Below, in pieces: positions 9,090-17,268 of a stretch of DNA of 17,924 nucleotides. The notes below the pieces were generated by a model. That model worked only from the letters and a program-made list of their open reading frames with translations, made no database searches and was not told the DNA's origin. Made by a program: the position numbers and the translations under genes. Each line of letters starts with the position of its first letter. Within the stretch, counting starts at the first letter, position 1. Source of the DNA: Saccoglossus kowalevskii (Eukaryota; Hemichordata; Enteropneusta; Harrimaniidae); assembly GCF_000003605.2 (NCBI RefSeq), contig NW_003109587.1:78039-95962 (forward strand). The letters are read 5' to 3'.

Positions 9090-10469
9090 CCTACAGCACC
9101 TACAGCAAAACTTTCAGCCACCATTGTTTCACAGTTTGATTAGTGTTGTTTTGACGTGTTATATTCTTGTTCAAATACAAAATATAGGAGATCATCAGTG
9201 AATGATCATTAGAAACAGTACTTCGATATTTCCTGTTCTTTTTCAAGATGTTTTAAGCCCTCAAACGGTCATTAACTACTGTTGCATTATTTTATCTAGA
9301 TTTTTGTCTGAAGCCATATTGCGGGTTGTGTATTGTCACAGTCTATTTGTGTTACGTAGCTCATTTGAACAATAGAGCTATGAGTCATTGAAATCGCACC
9401 CTATTTTTGCAATTATCATAGTGAATTACATGCTGTATTAAACCAGAGAGATGCAGTAGAATGACAATACAATTTGTCGATCTAGAAAGTTTTAGTTAAA
9501 ATACAAAGTGTAGCTGCTCAAGAATGTTCCATATAATGTTGGGAAAATTGTACTTATTTAAGGACAAGCTTAGGGTCGTTCTGAAGAACAGTCCTTTTAC
9601 AGGTGAACGATTATTTTTGAGAAAAAGTATTAAACAGAATCTTTCTAATTAAATGCTTACTTCAAAAACTATAGGGACACGAATTCATGAACGCACTCCA
9701 AGTATCTACAGTGACAGAAAAATTAAATCAAATCATAAATTAGAATTCGCTTTTCAAGCATACTATATGTACAGGATTAGATAAACAATATATTCGTTAC
9801 TCACTTCAGTCATCATCTGTGATTTATTAAGATGTGTATTTATATACACATATAGCTGTCACATCTGAATTTGGTGTTGTGTTTGGTTGAAATTAGCATG
9901 TGCAACTTTCCAGTATATTAATTGTTGCAGCAGATATTACTGGATGGGGGAGCTGTGCACATTTGTTTTGTTCCGTATTTTGGCACATGTAGTATTGTGC
10001 AACGAGCAGACGGTCCTGCAATTGTTACTAGGAAGTCGCTTAGTCGAGAACATGGATTTGTAGACAACGTATAGAGTAAATAAAAGCCGGGCCAGTTCAA
10101 ATGTAAGAGAAATTGATTCTTTATTGCCTGTGGAAACCGTTTGGGAAAATGCGCCAGCAGGTATATATGCACCGGGAGCTCGTCAATGTTAACCACGCAG
10201 TAAACCAAGTTTAAAAAGTAAGTTATTTCATATTATATTAGTGTTCGAGACAGTTTCAAGTTTAGTATCATGTAAGTGATAATTTGTTTTTCCGAGGTTA
10301 TCCATTAATTCGGTGAAACGAGTACTGAGATGATGTCATGAATTGTATTTTCAATTTCTTTGTTTATTTCTTTATTTTTTACTGCCAATGTATGAGTGTG
10401 TAGTAGTATTTGTGTTATCTACTTTTATCGGAGTAGACGGAGAAACTTTGATCCTGAAGGCGACATTGT
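9090..10469. other. Gene-less stretch between remnant and second LINE
   Basis: No supported gene. A minus-strand frame at 9918-10208 (96 codons) lies in a patch of higher G+C (about 9940-10200), but its translation shows no known domain and no splice context. A small perfect hairpin is present at 9832-9851 (ATGTGTAT, loop TTAT, ATACACAT). The patch could be an unrecognised exon or a worn transposon piece. Confidence 0.4.
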
Positions 10470-10480
10470 GCTACTAAAAA

Positions 10481-11014
10481 AACAATCATACTGAATCACT
10501 CTGGCTTGAACTTTATGAAGTCAAAAATAGCATTGTAGTCGGGGTTCTATACAGAAAACCGGGTTCTGATTTTTTTAGATTTTGAGAATAGCTTGCTGAA
10601 TGTCCAGAGTAAAATTAAACTAGAAAAGAAACACTTTATTCTCATGGGGGACTTTAATATTGATGCGAGTAAAATAGGCTTTCACCTCAAACAATTAATA
10701 TCTGTTCCAACCAGGGTCACTCAAAATTTTATACAAATATATGTACATGTCAAATTTATACTGGGACGATGATGGTTGTTATTTCAGATCACTTTCCTAC
10801 CTTTGCAATATTTAAAAAATGTAATATCCATGCGCCAACGGTCTATAATAGAGATTACATGGGATGTGACAGGGAATTATTCAGACACGATCCCCAACAG
10901 CAAACCTGGGAGGGGGTTATGGGTATCACTGATACTGACACTGCATTTGACTTGTTCAGTGACAAATTTACTAGAGTCTGCGACCATACCCCTTTAAAAA
11001 ACAGAACTATTTGA
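10481..11014 (+). pseudogene. LINE endonuclease remnant (CR1/Jockey type)
   Basis: The segment opens with ESLWLELYEVKNSIVVGVLYRKPGSD, a conserved strand before the catalytic core. After a one-base shift it continues with KKHFILMGDFNIDASK; the GDFN Asp/Asn pair lies at about 10644-10664. It then passes LISVPTRVT, and after another shift enters the frame 10769-11014, which holds VVISDHFPTFAIF with the catalytic Asp-His pair intact, followed by the post-endonuclease linker ending DHTPLKNRTI. The expected piece between the PTRVT and ISDHFP strands is nearly complete (IQIYVHVKFILG). The first half of the domain is missing, consistent with 5' truncation. Confidence 0.8.
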
Positions 11015-11723
11015 ACTAAAGTCAGCAAAACACCTTGGTTAACGAAGGCAATTAAAAAATAAATTAAAACTAAACACAAACTATATGCAAATGTTCTTGC
11101 CAAGATTTACAAGTCAAGTGCAGTAGTCCGGTACAAGACATACAGAAACGCCCTCACCAGAGTACTTAGAAACGCTAAATAAAATTATTACTCGATATTA
11201 TTGCGAGAAAACCATGATGAGTTTCACAAAATGGAATACCATCAACATTTTTTTGGGTACGAAATATGGATCCAACAAACTCTCTAACCAGCTTAAAATT
11301 AACATTGATAATTCTGACTCCATCCAGATTGGCCCGGCTGATATAGTACAATGCTTCAATGATTTCTTTGTCAACAAAGGAGGGAACTTATCAAGCAATA
11401 TTCCACACACTAATAATGATTCTAGTAAATACTTAGACCATCCTTTACCAGAGTCATTTTTTCTCCACCCTGTTACCAACATAGAAGTGTACAAACTTCT
11501 TGCCAACTTAAATATTAAAAAATCTAGTGGATATGACCATTTGTCCCCGAAACCTTTAATTGATGCGGCAGATATCATCGCCTATCATTTGACCCATATC
11601 ATTAATTCATCTTTTAGAAACGATACTTTTCCTGGCAAACTTGAGGTTGCTAGGGTGGTGCCAATTTTTAAAGGGGGTGAAAGAGTTGTTGATAATTTAT
11701 TTATCAAATATTTGGATAAATAA
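11015..11723 (+). pseudogene. LINE linker and RT fingers remnant (CR1/Jockey type)
   Basis: The linker TPWLTKAIKK, then KTKHKLYANVLAK, YKTYRNALTRVLRNAK and NYYSILLRENHDEFHK, is read in one frame with two internal stops (about 11035-11225). After a shift, 11214-11723 is open. It carries IQIGPADIVQCFNDFFVNKG, then ESFFLHPVTNIEVYKLLANL, NIKKSSGYDHLSPKPLIDAA and KLEVARVVPIFKGGERVV, which are the fingers motifs preceding the NYRPISLL block. That block and everything after it in the palm is absent: the reading turns into DNLFIKYLDK and stops. The Met at 11214 is internal to the original ORF. Confidence 0.85.
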
Positions 11724-11783
11724 ATTATACATTACCAATGACCTCGAGGTATGAGGCAATACCTACCCCTCTCATCTAATTTG

Positions 11784-11998
11784 TATTTGAAAGACCCAGA
11801 AAATGATTGCCCGCATTGTACTCGTTAAGCCATTCACCGCACACTCAACTTAATATTCTTAATATTTACAAATTACACCGTCTCTCAACTGCTACTTTCA
11901 TACATGATTTAATTCACCATAATTCAGCTCATAGCATGTCAGATTATTTTACATTTATTGACCATGAATATAACACAAGACATCGCCTTCAAAAATAA
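11784..11998 (+). pseudogene. LINE ORF2 C-terminal tail (CR1/Jockey type)
   Basis: From about 11800 the text QKMIARIVLVKPFTAHSTL is followed by NILNIYKLHRLSTATFIHDL, then AHSMSDYFTFIDHEYNTRHR. In intact elements of this superfamily this block (KR-IR-I, H--PLF--L-IL---L, and the closing YNTR) lies several hundred residues after the fingers. Here it follows them within about 100 bases, proving an internal deletion of roughly the whole palm and thumb. The frame ends at TAA 11996-11998. Confidence 0.8.
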
Positions 11999-12155
11999 TT
12001 AATAGTATGATGTACAGTTATTTATCCAAATATTTCTTTTGAACGAGGAACAGACTGGATTAGCTGCAGCTATTTTATTTCCATTATACGTATTTCTAAT
12101 TCTATTTTGTACAATACTCTTAGATTTATGTGTGTATGAAATGAAATAAAATGAA

Positions 12156-12470
12156 CACATGTGCAAATTTAAATATCAACAATAAATAAAGTTATGAAAT
12201 AGTTTATTCACGTATCACCGGGACCTAAAAACATTGGGAAACTGAAAATGTGTTATCAATTCGCTTACGTGGCTACTATTAATGTTGATTGTTTGAATTG
12301 TATTCCCTGCATGGTAGTGAAGTTACGCTTTTAATCTAGAACTAGAATTTTTTCAAGTTTGGCATATGACGCTGAATAAAGTTTAGAGTAAATGTACTTA
12401 GAGTTTGTATAATACAGAATACACTGTACATTTATGAAGGCTTAAATAAATAAATAAAAAAAATATGTAG
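12156..12470. repeat. Sequence after the LINE, with an A-rich TAAA tail
   Basis: No gene is present. AATAAATAAAG at about 12180 and AAATAAATAAATAAAAAAAA at 12444-12463 look like polyadenylation-type tails of retroposed elements. The second may be the end of a separate short insertion running from roughly 12200, or of a longer 3' UTR of the LINE upstream. No internal RNA polymerase III promoter boxes were recognised that would identify a SINE. Confidence 0.3.
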
Positions 12471-12610
12471 TGTTTTGTCTCAAACATCTTTCTTTTGTTG
12501 TTTTCTTTTTTCGTCCATTATCATTTCCAACCTATTTGATGATAAATTGTAAGCACATTGATAATCCAAATTGAATCTTCCTCGTGAGATATATATGTTT
12601 AATGATAAGT
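12471..12610 (+). repeat. Direct repeat copy 1 (pair with 13074-13196)
   Basis: This copy reads GTCTCAAACATCT, a T-rich run, CCATTATCATTTCCAACC, GATGATAAATTG, ATCCAAATT, CGTGAGATATA and GTTTAATGATAAG. The same words in the same order recur at 13074-13196 with small insertions and deletions. The two copies lie about 600 bases apart. They may be the visible ends of an older tandem duplication of the region behind the EGF-PAN gene, or two insertions of the same short element. Confidence 0.75.
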
Positions 12611-13073
12611 ATATATACTGGGTAGTGCCAAACTTAATACGTGTCATGTGTCTTTATATATCCTGAAACCTTATACATTGTGAACAGTAGGAATAATTCT
12701 TTATTTCTTGATATATTTCCTAAATTCATATTATAAACAAAATTCTTGAATCATTTCGTCAAAAGCATCGAACATGAAATAAAGTTTCTAAGAGCTTCAA
12801 CCATTTAAAACATTATTGCATTTTCGTTTTCATATGGTACAATGGTGTTCAATGCATGACTGTCGTCTACTCAATATAGTGTCTACCCCACATTTAATCC
12901 GCAGAAAGGTATTTATGATAAATAATTGCGAAAGTGTGAAATTTACACTAATAACATTCATAATCTCAACCGGCATGCCAGTGCTCCATCGCAATAGTAC
13001 TAAGACATGTTGTTCTCAGCTCAAACTCATACATGTGTCTATTAACCTTCATGAATAATTGTGAGCGAACGTA
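12611..13073. other. Gene-less stretch, possibly distal 3' UTR
   Basis: A plus-strand frame at 12816-13058 (80 codons) has no domain and no splice context. On the minus strand this stretch lies downstream of the stop of the EGF-PAN gene, and the hexamer AATAAA occurs on that strand at 12700-12705, about 610 bases after the stop. It could therefore be the end of that gene's 3' UTR. This is position-based only. Confidence 0.25.
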
Positions 13074-13196
13074 TGTTTTTGTCTCAAACATCTGTTTTTT
13101 GTTTTCTTTTTGTGTCCATCATTTCCAACCCATGTGATGATAAATTGATATCCAAATTAGATCTCTCTCATGAGATATAAACGTTTAATAATAAGT
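13074..13196 (+). repeat. Direct repeat copy 2 (pair with 12471-12610)
   Basis: This is the second copy of the pair. It shares GTCTCAAACATCTG, CCATCATTTCCAACCCA, GATGATAAATTGATATCC and CATGAGATATA with copy 1, and is shorter by several small deletions. It lies 120 bases downstream of the EGF-PAN stop codon on the minus strand, so it would be transcribed as part of that gene's 3' UTR. Confidence 0.75.
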
Positions 13197-13318
13197 TACA
13201 ACGAAAAACCCGCAAAGTGTAAATGTAAGCAGTAGGTGACAGTAGAGTAATACATATGACCTAAAATATGTCTGGGATCATTTTTCGTATTTGTGATTGT
13301 GATTATTGACTAGCATAA

Positions 13319-13563
13319 TTAAGGTAGTTCGTTAAACAATGATGGACCACCTGACATCGCTGTCATAGGACCTGGTTCTGGACGGAGATTTCCTTTTTTA
13401 ATGTTACATATATTACTATTAGAATGCCATGTCCAAAATGTACATAATGGTTCTTCTGTGCAGTCAAAGCAACAGTCAGCTGATGTATCTGCAATGGTAG
13501 TCTTGATAATATTTTCAGACATAGCTGGATACTTCATGCCTAGAAGCATATTACATCCCAAGT
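13319..13563 (-). CDS. Exon 5: PAN/Apple-like module and stop
   Basis: The acceptor CACATCATTTGCAG starts the exon in phase 1. The frame reads (D)LGCNMLLGMKYPAM, then SADCCFDCTEEPLCTFWTW and SNICNIKKGN, ending PSLFNELP and TAA at 13321-13319. The arrangement DCC-x2-C-x5-C-x-FWTW, with a later C-x2-K, is the core of PAN_4-type PAN/Apple modules, which bind proteins or sugars outside the cell. At 80 residues it is of normal length. The open frame extends 5' of the acceptor to 13696, but that part has no domain character and reads as intron. A weak alternative donor (TCAG/GTGGTC, also phase 1) lies just before the end, so this may not be the last exon. Confidence 0.78.
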
Positions 13564-15577
13564 CTGCAAATGATGTGATTGAAATTACAGCAGTTGTTTT
13601 ATGTAACTGGGTTTGTAATGAGTTTGAGTAATGTTCTACGATAAATTTCTTAAATTCAGCTTTTTGTGCTATTATCATCCACAATCTACAAAACATGCAA
13701 AAACACTGCGAATTGGTCCCTAATTACAACGTTTGCTTACGAATAAGACATTTTTTCTCATGCAATGGTAGCACGGTGTAATGGCATTGCGTCAACGTGG
13801 TATTCTCTTGTAAGTAAAAGCATGCAATTATAAATTGTCAGTTAATCTTTTCAAAACATTTGTAAAAAAAGCACAATAGTTGTTTACTTATTTCAAAAGC
13901 AATGCCGATACTCACCTGTACATGTTTCGTTATCTCTATTCAGTACAAAACCAAGATCACACATGCATTGGAATGAGCCACTGATGTTTTCACAACTGTG
14001 TTCACAATTGTAGGAGCAATGATTGTTAACTGAAATAAGAACTATTATGAGTGGGGAACTCGTATCATGTACATTCCATTTCAATATAATTCACTTTAAA
14101 TCAGTGCGTGGTTTTCATGAAAAGGAAAAGAACAGAACAAAATGTATAAACGCTATCTTTAAAAATTTAGCACATTTATCCACGCTCTTTTTACAATCTA
14201 ATATAACAACCATTCGTTTGTGTTGTTTAAAGAGACCTTCAAAATATACTGCGACGAAATCTTGTAAATACCATGCAATATCACGCATATCAAATATTTA
14301 GGGAAACTGTGATGGTCTTGCATTTTTACACAAACTTTCGACAAGGTCTCCTTTTATAATGCCCATATTGGAAAATGCCACTGTAATAATGTTGTTGACA
14401 CCAAATTGAAATTATTAATATAAAATTTAAGAACACGTTTAGGTACCATTTACTTACTCGTAGACTCGCGGATGCCCGTCGATTTGTCCTCTTCAGTGGA
14501 ATGTACCATTAATGTGAAGTCAGTTGTATCTTCTCTCTGTGTATAAGTTACCAAAGTAGTTGAAAAATTTGCCTTTAATGTACTTTGAGTAACCGTGCTG
14601 TCTATGTCTGAAAATGATGAGGTTAGGATCACAGCATTTCTGGTTTCTCTATTATGCGAAATTGTTGAAATGACAGTGCGATCGTTGTCATACACGAATG
14701 AAACCTTTGCTTGTGAGATACCTCTACAGCCTGCATAAAAACATAATATACAAGTGCAACAGAACTGTTAATGACTACCTACATACATAATTTAATGTGC
14801 TGAATAGAAGGTTTTATTCTCCATGCAATACACTACTTAAAATCTACATTGTTAGAGAGAATTCTATGGATATAATAAACATGTTGTTATTAATGCATAT
14901 AAATATAATAAATCACACATGTTTAAACTTGAATTACAAAATGCAAAAATGGATGATTGAATCTCTGACCAATTGCTTTGAAAAATGAACAAAGCCGAAC
15001 TACACAGTACACAGGTCAGTTGTATATCATTTTTCTATTAATATTGTATAATCCTTGGTGGGATATTAAATAAAAGTAATTCAAATAAATGTAGTTGCAG
15101 CATACCAACTTTCAAAACAGCATAAACAATTGAAGTATAAAAGCGTGTGTCTGGAGGGCGGATTCGAAATTATTCATCACATATATTATTAACAGATGGA
15201 CACTTGTTATTTAAGTGGTTGCATACATTAGATTCAACCTGGTGTAAACAAAATTACAATTATTATTGATCACTTGCATGAATAACACTTTTCGTATTCA
15301 GGATTTTAGTATGTTCACGAGTATCTTGAAGTTTTAAAAACACATTACGCCACACACAGCATACAATATTGTGCTATTTAAGAAACATCAAAATAGCAAA
15401 ATATGCAGAAATTTTAACATGTACCATCGTGATCATATTCTATTCATATACATCATACTTGCCTGAACTTCTAAATTTAAGTATATACACACTGGGAACG
15501 GTGACAATAAGTATTCCCAGAACAATTGGTAGAATAACAGTATCACGCGGTTCAGGCTTGGGGTAGCGATGTTCCAT
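13319..15577 (-). CDS. Five-exon gene: membrane anchor, Ser/Thr stalk, EGF-like, PAN-like protein
   Basis: The model joins 15577-15463, 15150-15106, 14730-14458, 14029-13916 and 13563-13319. Every junction is phase 1 and the joined frame is open for 263 codons plus a stop. The predicted order is a 13-residue charged N-terminus, a hydrophobic segment of about 20 residues, a short linker, a 91-residue Ser/Thr-rich region, a six-cysteine EGF-like module and a PAN/Apple-like module. The start ATG has a good context (AACATGG), and in-frame TAG and TAA lie 21-24 bases before it. Known families with these modules act outside the cell in adhesion or ligand binding; a type II surface protein is the simplest reading. 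If exon 2 is skipped the frame is still kept. A 5' duplicate lies just upstream. Function is not known. Confidence 0.6.
13916..14029 (-). CDS. Exon 4: EGF-like module
   Basis: The acceptor TTCTTATTTCAG and donor ACAG/GTGAGT bound 114 bases (38 codons), phase 1 at both ends, the classic arrangement of a shuffled EGF exon. The module reads NNHCSYNCEHSCENISGSF, then QCMCDLGFVLNRDNETCT. The spacing is C-x3-C-x3-C-x8-C-x-C-x12-C, with the Gly-Phe pair expected before the last cysteine. This matches the matrilin/thrombomodulin-like EGF subtype (FXa-inhibition family). The Asp-x-Asp/Glu start of calcium-binding EGF modules is absent. NIS and NET are potential N-glycosylation sites. Extracellular location is implied by the three disulfides. 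Confidence 0.88.
14458..14730 (-). CDS. Exon 3: Ser/Thr-rich stalk
   Basis: The acceptor TTTTTATGCAG and donor ACGA/GTAAGT bound 273 bases, 91 codons, phase 1 at both ends. The start reads GCRGISQAKVSFVYDND, then a region rich in Ser and Thr (DIDSTVTQSTLK, NFSTTLVTYTQREDTTDF) that ends GIREST. NFS is a potential N-glycosylation site and the many Ser/Thr could carry O-glycans, which suits a stalk between membrane and EGF module. A homologous exon at 16200-16502 shares GCR-ISQ at the start, FVYDN, ILTS, DI-STV-Q and TYTQ/AQ-EDTTDF. I recognise no named domain. Confidence 0.65.
15106..15150 (-). CDS. Exon 2: 45-base phase 1-1 linker exon (tentative)
   Basis: The acceptor CGCCCTCCAG precedes 45 bases reading (D)TRFYTSIVYAVLKV, and the donor is GTATGC. 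Both ends are phase 1, so the exon can be included or skipped without changing frame. The support is the paired splice signals and the frame fit only. The upstream duplicate has a matching donor region (ending GCTGTTTCGAATGGCG/GTATGT) but no good acceptor at the equivalent place, and the neighbouring intron is as well conserved as the exon, so conservation does not help. Confidence 0.35.
15463..15577 (-). CDS. Exon 1: start codon and membrane-anchor segment
   Basis: ATG at 15577-15575 opens MEHRYPKPEPRDTVILP, continuing with IVLGILIVTVPSVYIL and then KFRSS, 38 codons plus one base. The stretch from Thr13 to about Leu33 is strongly hydrophobic and long enough to cross a membrane. It is followed by basic residues. 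It could be a signal anchor (N-terminus inside, EGF and PAN outside) or a signal peptide; the charge balance on the two sides does not decide. The donor after the exon is CAG/GCAAGT, a GC-type donor with otherwise ideal consensus. The upstream duplicate has the same donor. The hydrophobic segment precedes the stalk, so a type I receptor layout is excluded. Confidence 0.55.
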
Positions 15578-15669
15578 GTTGGAAATTGATGTGACTTACT
15601 AAACTAAAATAGATCACACATGCGCATTAACAGTATGCATACATAATTTTAACTTTAGTATACACTCAC

Positions 15670-15703
15670 CTTATAACAAAAAATATGACACCTGTTGCAA
15701 AAT
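15670..15703 (-). other. Possible 5' UTR mini-exon upstream of the start codon
   Basis: On the minus strand TCTTGCAG, then 34 bases, then AAG/GTGAGTG form an acceptor-exon-donor pattern about 95 bases upstream of the ATG. An acceptor-like TATTTTAG follows before the start codon. The upstream duplicate has a similar arrangement at about 17218 (TTCTGCAG, GTAAG/GTGTGT) and the same TATTAGTTTAGTA. The exon is not a good coding match in either copy. It may be a non-coding leader exon or chance. Confidence 0.2.
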
Positions 15704-16199
15704 CTGCAAGACCATTTATGATAAAAAGTTAGTTACCTCTTTATATCACATTAATTACTGTGTAAATCATACCGAATATGTATAGTAATAGTCATGTAAT
15801 AGACCTAAGAAGAGAACTTATATCATGTACTGCAATACATTTCATTTCAATACAATCAGCACGTGGTTTTCATAAAAAGAAAAGAATACAAAAAAAAATG
15901 TATTTACGCTATCATTGAATCCTTGCTAATTTGGCATCGTTTTTCTTACCGTAACTACCTTAAAACATACAATTAATTCATGTCTGTGGTGTTTAAAGAG
16001 ACTCTGCAAATATACTACAATACATAATACATAATCAGGCAGATCAAATATTTGGGAACACATTGATGGTCTTCCATTGTTTTACAAACTTTCGTTTAAC
16101 AAACATTTTTGCTCATAATGAGAAATATTGATACAAATGTATTCATGTTGCTGACAACTGGGTCACCAAATTGAAAATGTTAAAGTAGCATTCACTCAC

Positions 16200-16502
16200 A
16201 TATAGATTGGAATATGTTCGCTCTTTTGCCCTGTTGAATGGAATGTAACATTGATGCGAAGTCAGTTGTGTCTTCCTTCTGTGCGTACGTTAACATTGTA
16301 GTTGGCAAATTTGCCTCCATTGTAAGTTGAGAAACCGTGCTGAGTATGTCTGGAAATAATGAGGTTAGGATCTCAGCATCTGCAGCTTTCGTGTATGTTC
16401 TACTCGTGTTTCTGGTTTGCGGAGACTGTGATGAGATTGAGTTAGCAGTTAGAACGTTGTCATACACGAATGGAATCTTTTCTTGTGAGATACATCTGCA
16501 GC
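16200..16502 (-). CDS. Cassette B stalk exon (paralogue of exon 3)
   Basis: The acceptor TTTCATGGCAG and donor ATAT/GTGAGT bound 303 bases (101 codons), phase 1 at both ends and without a stop. It opens GCRCISQEKIPFVYDN, contains RTYTKAADAEILTSLF and LTYAQKEDTTDF, and ends IFQSI. Compared with exon 3 it is ten codons longer, mainly by one insertion, and all length differences keep the frame. An open frame and sound splice sites after this much divergence argue for retained coding use. It could be spliced to the shared EGF exon, or sit in the same transcript as exon 3, since both are phase 1-1. Expression is not shown by the sequence. Confidence 0.5.
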
Positions 16503-16998
16503 CTGCCATGAAATGTAACATAAAAGCACAAGTAAACTGTTAATAACTAACTACATACCTAACGCGATGTGCATAATAGAGAATAAAGGTTTTATTCTCC
16601 TTGTGGGGATATAATAAAAAACGTTTACATTGATGCATGTAATCACTTATGGTATGAATTGTATTACGAATATGTAAAGCAAAGCTAAACTTATCGATGG
16701 ACAGTTGAATCTCTAATCAATCGCTTTAAAAAAAACTACAGTGCCGAACTATGGACAATTTACAAAAATACACAATATATTAGTACCTAATTTCTTGTTA
16801 ACACTTTATAACTTTTGACGGGACATTAAAAAGTAATTCAAATAAGTAAATTTGTAACATACCGCCATTCGAAACAGCAATAACTCCCCACCTTCCCAAT
16901 ATATATTATTGCAGAGGAAAAAAATATATCCGCGGGGAGCATTTGAAGTAATTCATCTATCACACCCATTTAAATCTATTACAATACATCAAACTTGC

Positions 16999-17111
16999 CT
17001 AACTTTTAAATTTAAGTTTATACACATTGCGAAAAGTGAGAATAACTATTCCCAAAAGAATTGGTAGAATAACATATTGCGTCATTCACGACTGTAATAG
17101 TTATGTTCCAT
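16999..17111 (-). pseudogene. Cassette B anchor exon, frame broken
   Basis: The segment matches exon 1, from AACATGGAACAT at the start to the same GC donor (GCAAGT) at the end, but is two bases shorter. One base is lost before the hydrophobic part, so the aligned ATG (17111-17109) reads MEHNYYSRE and stops at TGA. A second loss just before the donor (AGTTAGG against AGTTCAGG) puts TAG in the hydrophobic frame. That frame still reads YVILPILLGIVILT with an internal Met (MTQ) before it. As it stands it does not give an anchor spliced in frame to the stalk. Sequencing error or an alternative start and donor would be needed to rescue it. Confidence 0.55.
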
Positions 17112-17268
17112 GTTAGTAGTCAATGTGTATACAAAGGACAGACGTACTAAACTAATACGGATCACAGATGGGCATTAGCATTATACGTAAATAATTTCAC
17201 CGTTGGCATATACACACCTTACAAACGGAAATGTGGACATCTGCTGCAGAACCATTTACTAGATAAAT

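Larger units (their letters stand above)
10470..12155 (+). mobile_element. Inactive CR1/Jockey-type LINE with core deletion
   Basis: Plus-strand pieces follow the order of a CR1/Jockey-like LINE ORF2: endonuclease C-terminal half with MGDFNID and ISDHFP, the linker with TPWLTKAIKK, RT fingers with SSGYDHLSP, then directly the far C-terminal tail ending HEYNTRHRLQK. The frame changes at least four times and contains stops. The palm and thumb are missing between about 11690 and 11790. The 3' end is probably near 12137-12155, where GAAATGAAATAAAATGAA resembles the short-repeat tails of this superfamily. It differs in clade and strand from the LINE at 1590-4355, so the two are independent insertions. 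Assignment to CR1, Crack/Daphne or Jockey is not possible by eye. Confidence 0.88.
14055..15726 (-). repeat. Tandem duplication unit A (exons 1-3 region)
   Basis: This interval and 15811-17268 match over exon 1, the flanking intron, exon 3 and non-coding sequence on both sides. Examples on the plus strand are TTTATTCTCC, AAGTAATTCAAATAA, GGTTTTCAT and GTTTAAAGAGAC, in the same order and similar spacing in both copies. Divergence is high, with many small gaps, so the duplication is not recent. Unit A directly abuts the EGF exon, which is not part of the duplicated block. Confidence 0.85.
15811..17268 (-). repeat. Tandem duplication unit B (upstream copy)
   Basis: This is the upstream partner of unit A, in the same orientation and separated from it by about 85 bases. 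It ends, on the EGF side, where unit A meets the EGF exon, and contains no EGF or PAN exon. It carries an exon-1-like and an exon-3-like segment (listed separately). The edges are visible by eye only to within some tens of bases. Confidence 0.85.

Noticed and set aside
9918-10208. Minus-strand 96-codon frame in a GC-richer patch
   Set aside because: No recognisable domain, start context or splice context. The weak resemblance of its right end to about 17625-17645 (AC-CAGTAAACCA) is too short to indicate a repeat such as an LTR.
10855-11578. Minus-strand frames 10855-11103 and 11198-11578
   Set aside because: They are antisense to clear LINE endonuclease and reverse transcriptase motifs on the plus strand.
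12816-13058. Plus-strand 80-codon frame
   Set aside because: No motif, no splice context, and it lies in the probable 3' UTR of the minus-strand gene.
13564-13696. 5' extension of the PAN frame to an ATG at 13696
   Set aside because: A good acceptor (TTTGCAG) lies at 13564, the extension has no PAN or signal-peptide character, and using the acceptor keeps phase 1 with the EGF exon.
14023-14301. Plus-strand frames 13401-13631, 14023-14301, 14797-14988, 15369-15566 and 16337-16543
   Set aside because: They are antisense to, or lie within introns of, the minus-strand gene and its duplicate. No domain is present.
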